Assembly (NCBI RefSeq): GCF_030052815.1
Contig: NC_079503.1
Span: 56,710,735 to 56,774,734, forward strand
Direction: 5' to 3'
DNA length: 64,000 bases
From: Hevea brasiliensis
Lineage: Eukaryota; Streptophyta; Magnoliopsida; Malpighiales; Euphorbiaceae
Made by a program: the position numbers and the translations under genes. Each line of letters opens with the position of its first letter. The stretch's first letter is position 1. Shown in pieces: positions 46,779 to 58,226 of the stretch. The notes under the pieces were generated by a model. That model had not been told where the DNA came from and ran no database searches. It was given only the letters and a program-made list of their open reading frames with translations.

Positions 46779-49700
46779 TGTAACACCCTCCCTGTAGCAA
46801 CTCCGTACATTCTACTGTTCCGGTGACTAGTGTCGGTTCGGACAGTTAGAACGTCCGAAAAAATATTTAAACTAAAGTGAGGAACCATAATTAGCTCAAA
46901 TATTAATAAGAAAAATTTAGGAAAAATTTTAGAAATAAAATACAACCAAGTTAAATGAGCCGGTGCCCTTGCGATGGGTAACCTAGTGAGAAGTTGCGGT
47001 TCTCACAACTAGGAGCCCTAGACCCAGGGGAAAAATCATAAAATAATTTTTAGGACTCCAGAGAAGAGTCATTGAGGTTCCTATGGCATTTGAATGCCAA
47101 GAAAATACATAGAAAATTTTTTCAATAGGTACAGACAATTTTGGCCCGTTAAGCCAAACGGAGGGCATTTTGGTCATTTCACCTTCAGAGGTGATTTTTG
47201 ACCAACTTGTCCAATTAAGTACATAAATTATATGACATAAAATATAAATTAACGTTGATGAAAAATTAATTTGAAGTTAGTAGAAAAGAAAAGAAAAGAA
47301 AATAAAATATAATGCAAATTATGACATCATTATGATGTCATTTAAAAATTCCCACCAATTACATTTAAACAACCACTTAATTAACTAATAAAAAGAGACA
47401 ATTGAGACCAAAAAAATCAAAACACCATCTGCCTTCTTCTCCCTCAAACCAGCCAAATTCTTTCCCTTAACCCAAACCTCCATTAAAACTTCATCAAGCT
47501 TCACACCCCACTAAGTTTCACCATAAACCCACTTAATCACTTCACAAAAATTCTTCCTTGCACCTTAAACTCTCTCTAACCAGCAAAAAGAAGAAGGAAA
47601 AGAAAGTTTTTTCAAGCTTGGGAGTTAGCTCCAACAAGGTTAGTGCCATATACTTTGCTTTTATACCTTTTTAATCATGAATTTGAGCTAAGTTAAGTTG
47701 AAAATTTGATGAAAATTGAATTAATGAAGCATGGTTATATTCCCTGAAATTTTGGCAGCCTTGACATGAGTTAGAGTTAGGAGAATTCTTTGGTTAAAGT
47801 GACATATTAGCTGCCTCTCTTATAAATTATATGATTAGTAAAGTAAATTAGGAGTAAGATGCATGAATTAGAGGCTTGGTCAATTAGGGTTAGGGTTTTG
47901 AAATTTAATTTTGGTGGTGGATGAAAATGGACATAAACTAAATTTTTAATGGTCAATTAGTGACCATTTGAGGTAAATTGACCATAACTTGGAGTGAATT
48001 GTAGCATTAAAAAACTGATTTGGTATGCTGCCTAGTGAAACCAGTAGGTTTGGATGTGAGTCCAGCCTGTTTGGACAGCCATAACATGGGCTGTGTAGGT
48101 TCAATTGGTGTTTGGCCAATGAAATGAAACTAGACACATAATGGCACAACTTTGTTGAAGAAACCATGCCCATAAGAACAAACCATGTGGACCAAAAACT
48201 TGCCCCAATCCGGGTGTCCTGCAACCAGTTTTTGCAGAATGACCAAATGAACAGTGATTGTTCATTTGGCCATAACTCAGAGTAGAATGGTCCAATTGAC
48301 CTGAAATTTTACCAGCAACAAGCTTAGATATAGACCAACAACTTTCATGAAGAAACCTACCCCAAATTATGACCAGAACCTATCCAACAAGGGAGTTGCA
48401 GTCACTATTCCCTGCACTGTAGATATGGTCAGTCCAGAAAAATTCCAATCCGGCCAGTTGTGGTTTTTGGACCATAACTTGAGCTACAAAACTCCAAATG
48501 GAGTGATTCAAAAAAAGAAATTCAACTAGACAAAATAAGGAACAACTTTCATGTTTATTATTTTCTCAAATTCCCACTGCAACAGTAACTAATAGAACAG
48601 TAAAAATAGGGTATGAAAACTGAAAATTCTGCTCCATTAATTTTAAGCTTAGAAATGGTATTGGTAATCAATACCAACAAATTTTGAATGCAAAATGTGG
48701 TATGTTGGGAGTGTTAAAACCAATGTACCTATTTTCTATGCAAAAGTCAACATTTTTGTTGACTAATGAAGGGAATAGTAACACCAAAACTTGAAATTCA
48801 AAAATTAAAAGATTCAAAAGTGTCAAATGCCCTAGTATACCTAACAAGATTGGTTTGGATAGTTTGGTATGCCAATAGGGTTCAGTTAGCAGTACTGCAC
48901 ATGGCATTATGCCATTCTGTGATTTCATGGCTTTTAGCCATTCTGACCTTGTGTTGAGATTTGGCCTTGTGCCTGATGTTATCTGACTTATTAGCCGTTA
49001 CATTTGCCTGCTTGGGAGATACATATGTGACCGATGGTGTGACGGCCTGAGGTACTTGATACCCAGTGCCAATTTACCCGTTTATCCAGTCCAGTCATTC
49101 AGTATAGGTTACTTGGGCAACCAAAAATGAAAGTGGATAAATTTAACGAAATAATAAATATAACAAGTACAAAATAAGTAAGACTACAAATACTCATTGA
49201 AAATTTATTTGCAATAAGACATCAATACATTCACTGCATATTTATTTTCTATTTTTTCTTTTTATTTTATTATTGGCACCACTAAGCATTATTGCTTAGC
49301 TCGTTGCTTTTGCCACGCGTGAGTTACGGAGATCTTGTGAGAGCCCAGTAGACCACAGACTGGGTGAGACCTCCTGCAGCTCTGCATAGTGTCCGTGTCA
49401 CCTCACCGTCATCAGTGCATTGGTAGGACACTAGGTTTTATTTTGATATTTTGTAATTAACTTTTATTTTCTCATATGTAATTGAAACTTATGAAATGTT
49501 TTTTGGTATTAATGTAAATAGTAGATATTGTGTTTGTGAATGAAAAAGTGAATATTTATTTATGACTTTTACATGATTATCATATGAGATGAATGATTGA
49601 GAAATGGAAATGTTGTTGAAAAACATATTGAGATTTTGTTGATGAAATGGAGTTAGGATTGTTGGAAATGATTATTGGAAGTGTTTTTCACAGGTTCCGA

Positions 49701-49942
49701 AGAACTGTTTTCTCCATTTTTAGCCGGTACTCTGCCGAATTTTCTATAAAATTTTCGGAACCTCAAATAAATTATAATTTCAATAAATGACTTAAATAAG
49801 TTATATTTCACAAGTTATATTCAAAACTATAATAAAAATAAATTAAGGAAGAATAAAAATGATTGAGATGAAATAGAGTGTTCAGATTTTGCGTGTGACA
49901 TATCTTACTCTGATATACTGTAGACGGGTAAGGGGTGTCACA
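46779..49942 (+). repeat. G8 5' LTR
   Basis: 3164 bp, TGTAACACCCTCCC to GGGGTGTCACA. Confidence 0.94.
49275..49299 (+). other. LTR hairpin cassette, copy 8 (G8 type)
   Basis: After GGCACCA, stem 1 is CTAAGCA (49282-49288) with TGCTTAG (49293-49299), loop TTAT. Four of the seven pairs match the CTGAGAC stems; the others differ on both sides. A second stem after it is weak here. Confidence 0.7.
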
Positions 49943-49947
49943 TTTAG

Positions 49948-49959
49948 TGGTATCAGAGC
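49948..49959 (+). other. G8 primer binding site
   Basis: TGGTATCAGAGC, 5 bases after the LTR end. Confidence 0.92.
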
Positions 49960-50069
49960 ACGGTTTAGGCGTTTCTGGGCCTAGATTGAGTCCATACCAT
50001 GCATTGCATTTGTAAGAGTCGAGGTGACACTAATGCAGATCTGTTTGTCTTTGTTATTTTGAATAGGAT

Positions 50070-52754
50070 ATGGACCCTACATCTCAAAGGGCAGTTGAGG
50101 AGGAAGTGGAGAGTCATGCTCCACTCGCAGCAGCTGAGACTGGGGGTAGGGGAGAACCTGCTCCACTAGCTCCATCAGAGCCTGCTCAACCTCCACAGGC
50201 CATGTTCCAGCAAATGGCTGAATTCTTCAAATAAATGGCTGGGGTAATGCCACCACCACCACCTCCACAACCAAAATCACATCTGGAAAAATTGAGAAAA
50301 TTTGGAGTAGTGGACTTCTTTGGTAAGAGAGAAGATGATTCTATTGCAGCCGAAAATTGGTTGAACAGAACGGGCAGAGTTTTAAAACAACTCCACTGCA
50401 CTTCAGAGCAAAATCTAAAAGCTGTTGTATCTCTGTTGCAAGATGATACATATGAATGGTGGGATACGGTGTCCAGTGAAGTACAGCCAGAAGTAATAAC
50501 TTGGGACTTCTTCCTCTCCGAATTTAAGAAGAAATATGTGGGTAGTGTATACCTGGAAGAGAGAAGAAGAGAGTTTATTAATATGGGGCAGAGACAGCTG
50601 TTAGTGGCCGAGTATGAAGAGGAATTCGTCAGATTGAGCCGCTATGGAAGGGAGATAGTCCCTAATGAGGCTGAAAGGTGTAAGAGATTTGAAGAGGGAT
50701 TAAATGACAACATAAAGATCATGATCACTGCCTTGGGAATCACCAAGTTCACCAAGTTAGTGGAAGCTGCAATAAAAGTTGAAAAAGTAAGAATAAGTGA
50801 GCAGACCAGAAGAGAGAGACAGCAGAATAGGGGCCCAGGTCAGTTTAGTTCATCTCCTGCATCTGGGAAGAAGTTCAAGGGTCCACCTGCACAGAGTTCA
50901 GGTCAATCACAAGGTCAGAGTCAGTCTCAAGGGCCCAGGCCACAGTTTACCCCTAGGAGAGGTCATTCCACACCATCAGTGGGCAGCTCTCCAGGGATGG
51001 GGTTCGAGGACCAGCAAAGAACTTCTGCATGTCCACATTGCCTGAAGTGGCATAAGGGGGAGTGTTGGAGAGTGACTGGTGCCTGCTTAAGGTGTGGGTC
51101 AACAGAGCATCAGTTGAGGAACTGTCCATGCAGAACTACTACAGCTGCTCCAACACAAGTAGACAGACCTGCTCCTGCACCACAAAGGGGTAGGAAATCT
51201 GGCAAATCTGAAGCAGTGGGACCATCACAGAGGCCTGCATCTGAGCCAGCAGAGAGGCCTGAGAGTAGACCACCTACCAGAGCTTATGCCATGAGAGCTC
51301 AGGAGGAGCAAGATGCCCCAGACGTCATCAGGGGTACGTTCTCCCTCTACAATACATCTGTGCATGCATTGGTGGATCCAGGATCCACTCATTCATACAT
51401 CTGCATCAACTTACCTATAGAAAGGGGGATATTAGTAGGGGAGAGTGACCAAGACATTCTGGTCACTAATCCATTGAGCCACAGTGTAGTGGTGAACAAA
51501 GTATACAAGGGTTTCCCATTAAGGATTCAGGGGTGTGAATTCTTGGCAGACCTGATTAAGTTGCGTTTCCATGAGTTTGACATGATTTTGGGAATGGACT
51601 GGTTGTCACATCATCAGGCAATGGTTGATTGTAAATTGAAGAGAATTTCTTTGAAAACTCCTGAGGGTAATGAGATTACAGTTGTGGGGGAAAGGACAAA
51701 TTTCTTGTCCAATGTTATCTCAGCCACAGTTGCAAGAAAACTAATGAGAAAAGGCTGTGAAGCCTACCTAGCACATGTGGTGGGTACTAGGCAGGCTAAG
51801 CCAGATCTGTGTGACATACCCACAGTAAAAGACTTCCCAGATGTGTTCCCTGAAGAATTGCCTGGTTTGCCACCAGAAAGGGAAGTCGAGTTTGCTATTG
51901 AGGTAATGCCAGGTATAGCACCCATTTCCATTGCTCCTTATAGGATGGCACCCACTGAATTGAGGGAGTTGAAGACTCAGTTGCAAGAGTTGCTTGATAA
52001 GGGGTTCATACACCCCAGTGTGTCACCATGGGGAGCTCCGGTACTATTTGTAAAGAAGAAAAATGGGACTTTGAGGTTATGCATTGATTACCAGCATTTG
52101 AATAAAGTGATAGTGAAGAATAAGTATCCGTTGCCTAGAATTGATGATCTGTTTGATCAGTTGAAGGGAGCACGAGTATTTTCTAAAATTGATCTCAGAT
52201 CAGGGTATCATCAGTTGAGGGTGAAAGATGCAGATGTGCCAAAGACTGCATTCAGGACACGGTATGGGCATTATGAGTTCTTGGTAATGCCCTTTGGCCT
52301 AACAAATGCACCAGCGGCATTCATGGACCTTATGAATCGTATCTTCCATCCATACCTAGATTGGTTCGTAGTGGTCTTTATTGATGATATTTTGGTGTAT
52401 TCCAAAACCAGGGAAGAACATGATGAGCATTTGAGGATTGTTCTGCAAACCTTGAGAGAAAAGAAGTTGTATGCTAAGTTGTCAAAGTGTGACTTCTGGT
52501 TAAATGAAATTGCATTCCTTGGACACATAGTGTTAGTTGATGGGATTAGAGTGGATCCCAAGAAAATAGAAGTAGTGATGGAATGGAAGCCTCCTAGGAA
52601 TACAACTGAGGTCAGGAGTTTCTTGGGGCTAGCTGGGTATTACAGAAGATTTGTGAAGGGATTTTCCTTAATAGCTGCTCCAATGACCAAGTTATTACAC
52701 AAGAATGTCAGATTGACTAGAATGACAAGTGTCAGACCAGTTTTGAGAAGTTGA
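50070..52754 (+). pseudogene. G8 Gag, protease and RT
   Basis: ATG at 50070 (MDPTSQRAVEEEVE) is in frame with the long open part but is cut by TAA at 50232-50234 in the QQMAG context. From 50235 the frame is open for 839 codons. Residues about 10-190 are the Gag core. Knuckles are C266[11 protein letters not shown] and C284[13 protein letters not shown]. The protease active site DPGSTHSY begins at D381. About 560-840 is [46 protein letters not shown], the active site FIDD at 715-718, and [16 protein letters not shown] lost base near 52713 sends the frame into a stop at 52752-52754. The polyprotein would build particles, cut itself and copy RNA; this copy needs several repairs to do so. Confidence 0.93.
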
Positions 52755-53334
52755 AGGCTATGTTAACTGAGGCACCAGTATTAACAAAGCCAGTGTCAGG
52801 AAAGGACTTTGTGGTCTACAGTGATGCCTCTCATAATGGGTTAGGGTGTGTATTGATGCAAGAGGGAAAGGTGATCGCTTATGCTTCCAGGCAGCTAAGG
52901 CCACATGAACAGAATTACCCTACCCATGATCTAGAGCTTGCAGCAATTATCTTCGCATTAAAGATATGGAGGCATTACTTGTATGGTGAAAAGTGCTACA
53001 TTTAGACAGACCACAAAAGCCTGAAATACTTGCCAACCCAGAAGGAGCTCAACTTTAGACAGAGACGATGGATTGAGTTCCAGAAGGACTATGATTGTGT
53101 AATTGACTACCATCCTAGGGAAGCAAATGTAGTTGCAGATGCTCTGAGCAGAAAATCCATCACAGCTTTGAGATCATTGAATGCCCGTCTAACTTTGGTT
53201 CGAGAAGGAGCTATTTTGGCTGAGTTGCAAGTGAGGCCAAACCTGTTACAGCAGATTTTAGATTGGCAGAAGGTAGATGAGAAGCTAAAGGCTATTATGA
53301 GCAAAATCTCAAAGGGAAAAAAACTGACTATGAG
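52715..53334 (+). pseudogene. G8 RNase H region
   Basis: In the restored frame a TAG at 52718-52720 stands where relatives have Trp. Then come [22 protein letters not shown], with the first catalytic Asp, then [20 protein letters not shown] and the [11 protein letters not shown] block. A TAG at 53003-53005 interrupts before TDHKSLKYL, and VVADALSRK follows. The frame ends at 53338 because of a one-base change in the A7 run 53317-53323. RNase H removes the RNA template during cDNA synthesis. Confidence 0.9.
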
Positions 53335-53937
53335 GTGAAAGCAGATGGGTGTTTGCACTACAAAAGAAGAGTATGTGTACCAGATAATGGGGAATTGAAA
53401 GCCAGTATTCTGAAAGAGGCACATGCCAGTGTTTATGCTATGCACCCAGGAAGTACAAAAATGTGTCATGATCTGAAACTTCAATATTGGTGGCCTGGTA
53501 TGAAGAAGGACATAGCTGACTATGTGACTAAATGCTTGACATGTCAAAAAGTTAAGGCAGAACATCAAGTTCTATCAGGTTTGCTACAGCCTATACGCAT
53601 ACCTGAATGGAAATGGGATCGGATCACCATGGATTTTGTAAGTGGTCTACCTCTCACCCAGAAGAAACATGATGCAGTATGGGTGATAGTAGATAGATTG
53701 ACGAAGTCAGCACACTTTCTGCCAGTTAGGACTGACTACTCACTGGAGAAGTTAGCAGAATTGTATATCAGTGAGATAGTTAGACTGCATGGAATTCCAC
53801 TTTCCATCATATCTGATCGAGACCCAAGGTTTACAACGAGATTTTGGAAGAAGTTGCATGAGTCCTTGGGTACACAACTCCACTTCAGCACAGCTTTTCA
53901 TCCTCAGACGGATGGGCAATCAGAAAGAGTAATCCAG
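53335..53937 (+). pseudogene. G8 integrase, exon 1
   Basis: The zinc-binding HHCC region has H30, H37, C67 and C70. The catalytic core has D100 (MDFVSGLP), D161 (SDRDPRF) and E197 (GQSERV), with exactly 35 residues between D161 and E197, the classical integrase spacing. The open frame runs 12 bases past 53937 to a TGA, but the homology ends at GQSERVIQ, where a GT splice site fits. Integrase joins the cDNA ends to host DNA. All three catalytic residues are intact. Confidence 0.93.
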
Positions 53938-54011
53938 GTAAACAATTGAATCAATTGAATTAATACAAATATTGAACTAAAATGATAACAATAACATGAA
54001 ATATATGTCAG
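53938..54011 (+). other. Putative 74-nt intron in G8 integrase
   Basis: It begins GTAAAC after CAG and ends ATGTCAG before GTCCTTGAG, is strongly AT-rich, contains in-frame stops, and has CTAAAAT as a possible branch point (about 53974). Removing it joins SERVIQ to VLEDML in frame, the continuous text expected of this integrase family. Length and composition fit a plant intron. Confidence 0.8.
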
Positions 54012-54773
54012 GTCCTTGAGGATATGCTGAGGAGTTGTGTCATTGAGTTTGAGGGAAGTTGGGATAGATACCTCCCATTGGCAGAATTTGCATACAACAA
54101 TAGCTACCAAGCTAGCATCTAAATGGCCCTGTATGAAGCACTATATGGGAGGAAATGTAGAACTCCAGTGTGCTGGACTGAATTGGGCGAAGACAAACTG
54201 GTAGGGCCAGACCTGGTGAAACAGACTGAGGGGAAAGTAAAACTAATCAAAGCCAATCTGAAGGTTACCTCAGAAAGACAGAAATACTATGCCGACTCGA
54301 AGAGAAAAGAAATAGAATATACGGTTGGCGACAAAGTATTCCTCAAGGTGCCACCATGGAAGAAGGTATTGAGGTTTGGAAGAAAAGGTAAGTTAAGCCC
54401 TAGGTTCATTGGCCCATATGAAGTCATTGAACGTGTGGGTCCAGTGGCCTATAGGCTAGGTTTACCACCAGAGCTGGACAAGATCCATAATGTGTTCCAC
54501 GTGTCTATGCTAAGAAGATACCGCTCAGATCCTTCACATGTCATCTCCATGGAAGAAATTGAGGTACAACCGGATTTGACATATGAAGAAGAACCCATAA
54601 GGATCTTGGCTCGGGAAGTGAAAGAGTTGAGGAATAAGCAGATTCCACTGGTGAAAGTACTTTGGAGGCACCACAATACCGAAGAGGCAACATGGGAAAA
54701 TGAAGAGACAATGAGGCAACAGTTCCCTCAACTGTTTGCATCAGGTAAATTTCGACGACGGAATTTAAATTAG
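54012..54773 (+). pseudogene. G8 integrase, exon 2 with chromodomain
   Basis: The frame continues [17 protein letters not shown] and [11 protein letters not shown], then a TAA at 54120-54122. From 54123 it is open for 216 codons: YEALYGRKCRTP, the DLVKQTEGKVKLIKANL helix, GDKVFLKVPPW, LSPRFIGPYEVIERVGPVAY and HNVFHVSMLRRY. The chromodomain follows at about residues 150-205 (EEEPIRILAREVKELRNK, VKVLWRHHNTEEATWENEE). In chromoviruses this domain guides insertion to particular chromatin. The stop TAG at 54771-54773 lies just before the polypurine tract. Confidence 0.92.
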
Positions 54774-54784
54774 AGGGGAAGAGT
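54773..54784 (+). other. G8 polypurine tract
   Basis: GAGGGGAAGAGT adjoins the 3' LTR and overlaps the last base of the integrase stop codon. Confidence 0.85.
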
Positions 54785-56075
54785 TGTAACACCCTCCCTG
54801 TAGCAACTCCGTACATTCTACTGTTCCGATGACCAGTGTCGGTTCGGACAGTTAGAACGTCCGGAAAAATATTTAAACTAAAGTGAGGAACCATAATTAG
54901 CTCAAATATTAATAAGAAAAATTTAGGAAAAATTTTAGAAATAAAATACAACCAAGTTAAATGAGCCGGTGCCCTAGCGATGGGTAACCTAGTGAGAAGT
55001 TGCGATTCTCGCAACTAGGAGCCCTAGACCCAGGGGAAAAATCATAAAATAATTTTTAGGACTCCAGAGAAGAGTCATTGAGGTTCCTATGGCATTAGAA
55101 TGCCAAGAAAATACATAGAAAAAATTTTCAATCGGTACAGACAATTTTGGCCCATAAAGCCAAACAGAGGGCATTTTGGTCATTTGGCCTTCAGAGGTGA
55201 TTTTTGACCAACTTGTCCAATTAAGTACATCTATTATATGACATAAAATATGAATTAATGTTGATGAAAAATTAATTTGAAGTTAGTAGAAAAGAAAAGA
55301 AAAGAAAATGAAATATAATGCAAATTATGACATCATTATGATGTCATTTAAAAATTCCCACCAATTACATTTAAACAACCACTTAATTAACTAATAAAAA
55401 GAGACAATTGAGACCAAAAAAATCAAAACACCATCTGCCTTCTTCTCCCTCAAACCAGCCGAATTCTTTCCCTTAACCCAAACCTCCATTAAAACTTCAT
55501 CAAGCTTCACACCCCACTAAGTTTCACCATAAACCCACTTAATCACTTCACAAAAATTCTTCATTGCACCTTAAACTCTCTCTAACCAGCAAAAAGAAAC
55601 TTTCTCATATGTAATTGAAACTTATGTAATGTGTTTTGGTATTAATGTAAATAGCAGATATTGTGTTTGTGAATGAAAAAGTGAATATTTATTTATGACT
55701 TTTACATGATTATCATATGAGATGAATGATTGAGAAATGGAAATGTTGTTGAAAAACATATTGAGATTTTGTTGATGAAATGGAGTTGGGATTGTTGGAA
55801 ATGATTATTGGAAGTGTTTTTCACAGGTTTCAAAGAACTGTTTTCTCCATTTTTAGTCGGTACTCTGCCGGATTTTCTATAAAATTTTTGGAACCTCAAA
55901 TAAATTATAATTTCAATAAATGACTTAAATAAGTTATATTTCACAAGTTATATTCAAAACTATAATAAAAATAAATTAAGGAAGAATAAAAATGATTGAG
56001 ATGAAATAGAGTGTTTCGGTACACCGTGTGACATATCTTACTCGGATATACTGTAGACGGGTAAGGGGTGTCACA
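54785..56075 (+). repeat. G8 3' LTR, internally deleted
   Basis: 1291 bp against 3164 bp for the 5' LTR. It follows the 5' LTR to about 55607 (CCAGCAAAAAG, compare 47590) and resumes at the text of about 49468 (TTTCTCATATGTAATTG). About 1.87 kb is missing, including the hairpin cassette. Confidence 0.93.
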
Positions 56076-56952
56076 ATGGTGGGATATGCTATAAGGCTAT
56101 TGGAGCTTGTTATAACTATGGAGGCACAGGACACTTTGCCAAGGACTGCACCAGTGCTCGCAGAGTTGGACCACCTCCTACTACTGCAGAAGGGTCAGTT
56201 CAGAGCCCTGTCACCAGAAGTTCACAACCACCTAGCAGAGGTAGAGGCAGGGGTAGAGGTAGCCCAGCAGGCAACCAAGGCACAGTGAAACAATCAGAGT
56301 AAGACAGTGCTCCAGTCAAAATCTATGCAATGAGGCAGAGAGAAGAGGCCGAGACATCTGATGTTGTGGCTGGTACCTTCTCAACTTTTAACCAAGATGT
56401 GTTTGTGTTATTTGATCTGGGTTCTACCCATTCTTATGTGAGTGCTAGCATCATTGATTGCATTGCTGTTCCATATATAAAAAAATGGACTTTGAGGTGC
56501 TAGTAACAAGTTCATTAGGACAAGAGGTCAGGGTTAATAAAATGTATAGGGATTGTCCTTTGGTGATCCAAGGACACACTTTTCTATCTGGTTTCATTGA
56601 AATGCCCTTTAGAGGTTATGATATCATCTTGGGCATGGATTGGTTAGCTAGGCATCACGCCATGATTGACTGTAGGCTGAAGACAGTCACTTTTGGTCTC
56701 CCTCAGTACAATGATCTGGTAATACATGGGAAGAGGCAGCTATTGCCATCAAACGTCATTTCGGCTGCACTAGCTAGAAAAATGATTAGAAAGGGGTGTG
56801 AAGCATACTTGGCACATGTGGTAGACACCCAAGTGGGGAGTCCAGCATTGAGGGACATCCCTACAGTGTATGAATTTCCAGAGGTGTTTCCTGATGAATT
56901 GCCAGGATTACCTCCGGAAAGAGAAGTGCAGCTTGAAATTAATGTTATGCCT
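56076..56952 (+). pseudogene. G7 zinc knuckle and protease, after G8
   Basis: It resumes in the knuckle codons after ATGGT. The second knuckle reads CYNYGGTGHFAKDC, with Tyr for the second Cys. A Gly/Arg-rich tail follows (SRGRGRGRG), then MRQREEAETSD and the protease FDLGSTHSYVSAS, where the active-site DPG/DSG has become DLG. An A7 run near 56480 shifts the frame. From about 56484 the frame is open through [36 protein letters not shown] and LPPEREVQLEINVMP, where G9 enters at 56953. Compared with G4, this is the same Gag-protease unit with different private lesions. Confidence 0.88.
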
Positions 56953-57599
56953 TGTGACACCCCTTACCCGACTACAGTGTAGCCGAGCAAGTTATGCCAC
57001 TCAGTGTGCCGGAGCACTCTATTTTATCTTAATTCATTACAGTCCTTGATTTATTTATTCCAAAACTTTATTGAAGATTTAGGCTATTTTTACTTTTATC
57101 AAAATCTAACTAAGTTGGAAATTTCAAAAATTTTAACGATAATCCGACAAATTGTTGGCTGTAATTTGGACTAACAGTTCTTCTGAACCTGCCAAAGACA
57201 ATTTCAATATATACTCAATTTCTCAAACTTAATAGTCTCAAAAATTTTCAAACATAATGTATCTCAATGCAGTATCCAGATTTCTCAGAAATCTCATTAG
57301 ATTTTCAATATCTCAATATTCACAAGTATAATCTCATTATAACTCAAATTCAATTCACATACTAAAATACTTACTTTGAATAGCTTCCATAATTCATAGG
57401 TTAATTACATGAGTTTATTTTGTACAAGATATACAAATAATTTACAATGTGCTAGGAATGAACAATATACATAACATGTATAAAATGAGCCCTATCTACA
57501 TGCATTCTTGAGGAGGTGACAATCTTGAACTCTTACGACACTTCGCAGATCTGGACTCCAAAAATCTCGATCGGATACCATCTGGTTTTACCTTCAAGA

Positions 57600-57651
57600 C
57601 CTGCGCGAGGAAGCAATTCCATCGCGCTAAGCATTTCTGCTTAGTGGTGCA
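57600..57651 (-). other. LTR double-hairpin cassette, copy 9 (G9)
   Basis: Stem 1 is CTAAGCA (57627-57633) with TGCTTAG (57638-57644), loop TTTC. Stem 2 is CGCGA (57604-57608) with TCGCG (57622-57626), unlike the GCGATAGC stems of other copies but at the same place. The GCACCAC and GCAGG flanks are kept. Confidence 0.72.
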
Positions 57652-58151
57652 ATAATATAACCAGAAATAATATATACAAGTAAAGAAAGAAATAAATGAT
57701 AATTCAGATACTCAAGAATCAATTTAATTTGGTATGGTATTTCTAGTATCAACATCTTATATACTAGTTTGTTCCTCTTTGGAAGTGCTTAGTTTATAAC
57801 TTTTCAGTAATACTAGCAGGTATATAATTTATTCTATCTGTATTGTATTTCAAGTCTGCATTTGCTCGCAATTTATATTTTTGTTATGTTTCTTTTGCTA
57901 ATCTCTTTTGCTTATTCATTCAATACTTAATTTAATTGTACTGGATTTTCATTATACTTAACTTAACTTAGCTGCCTGAATTGAATAATAATTTAATTGA
58001 CTGCCTAAGTAACCTATACTAGACGACTGGACTGGATAACGGGTCGTTGGCATTGGACACCACGGTGCCTCGGGCCGTCATACCATGGGACGCAGAACGT
58101 CAACCATGTATGCGATCGGATGGCTAAAATGCCATGATATCACATAATCGT

Positions 58152-58226
58152 GCATAAAAGCCATGCATACGGGCATAAAAGCCATGAATACGGGCATAAA
58201 GCTATGAATACAGGCATAAAGCCTTC
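58152..58226. repeat. 21-bp tandem repeat in G9
   Basis: GCATAAAAGCCATGAATACGG and variants start at 58152, 58173, 58194 and 58214, about 3.5 units. Confidence 0.88.

Larger units (their letters stand above)
46779..56075 (+). mobile_element. G8, Ty3/gypsy chromovirus with full gag-pol, inserted in G7 gag
   Basis: Perfect duplication ATGGT (46774-46778 and 56076-56080). 9297 bp: 5' LTR, primer site, gag, protease, RT, RNase H, integrase with chromodomain, polypurine tract, short 3' LTR. The order PR-RT-RH-IN is the gypsy order, and the chromodomain points to chromoviruses, probably Tekay/Del. Lesions: stops at 50232, 52718, 53003 and 54120; one-base shifts near 52713 and in the A7 run 53317-53323; and a deletion of about 1.87 kb in the 3' LTR. 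Its LTR family differs from G1-G7 and matches G9. Confidence 0.95.

Noticed and set aside
53335..53949. Integrase ending naturally at the TGA at 53947
   Set aside because: It would lack the conserved downstream half present in frame from 54012; a splice junction explains the text better.
46779..56075. Endogenous pararetrovirus or envelope-bearing element
   Set aside because: The order Gag-PR-RT-RH-IN with LTRs, chromodomain and 5-bp duplications is that of a Ty3/gypsy retrotransposon. No movement protein, coat domain or envelope-like frame follows integrase.
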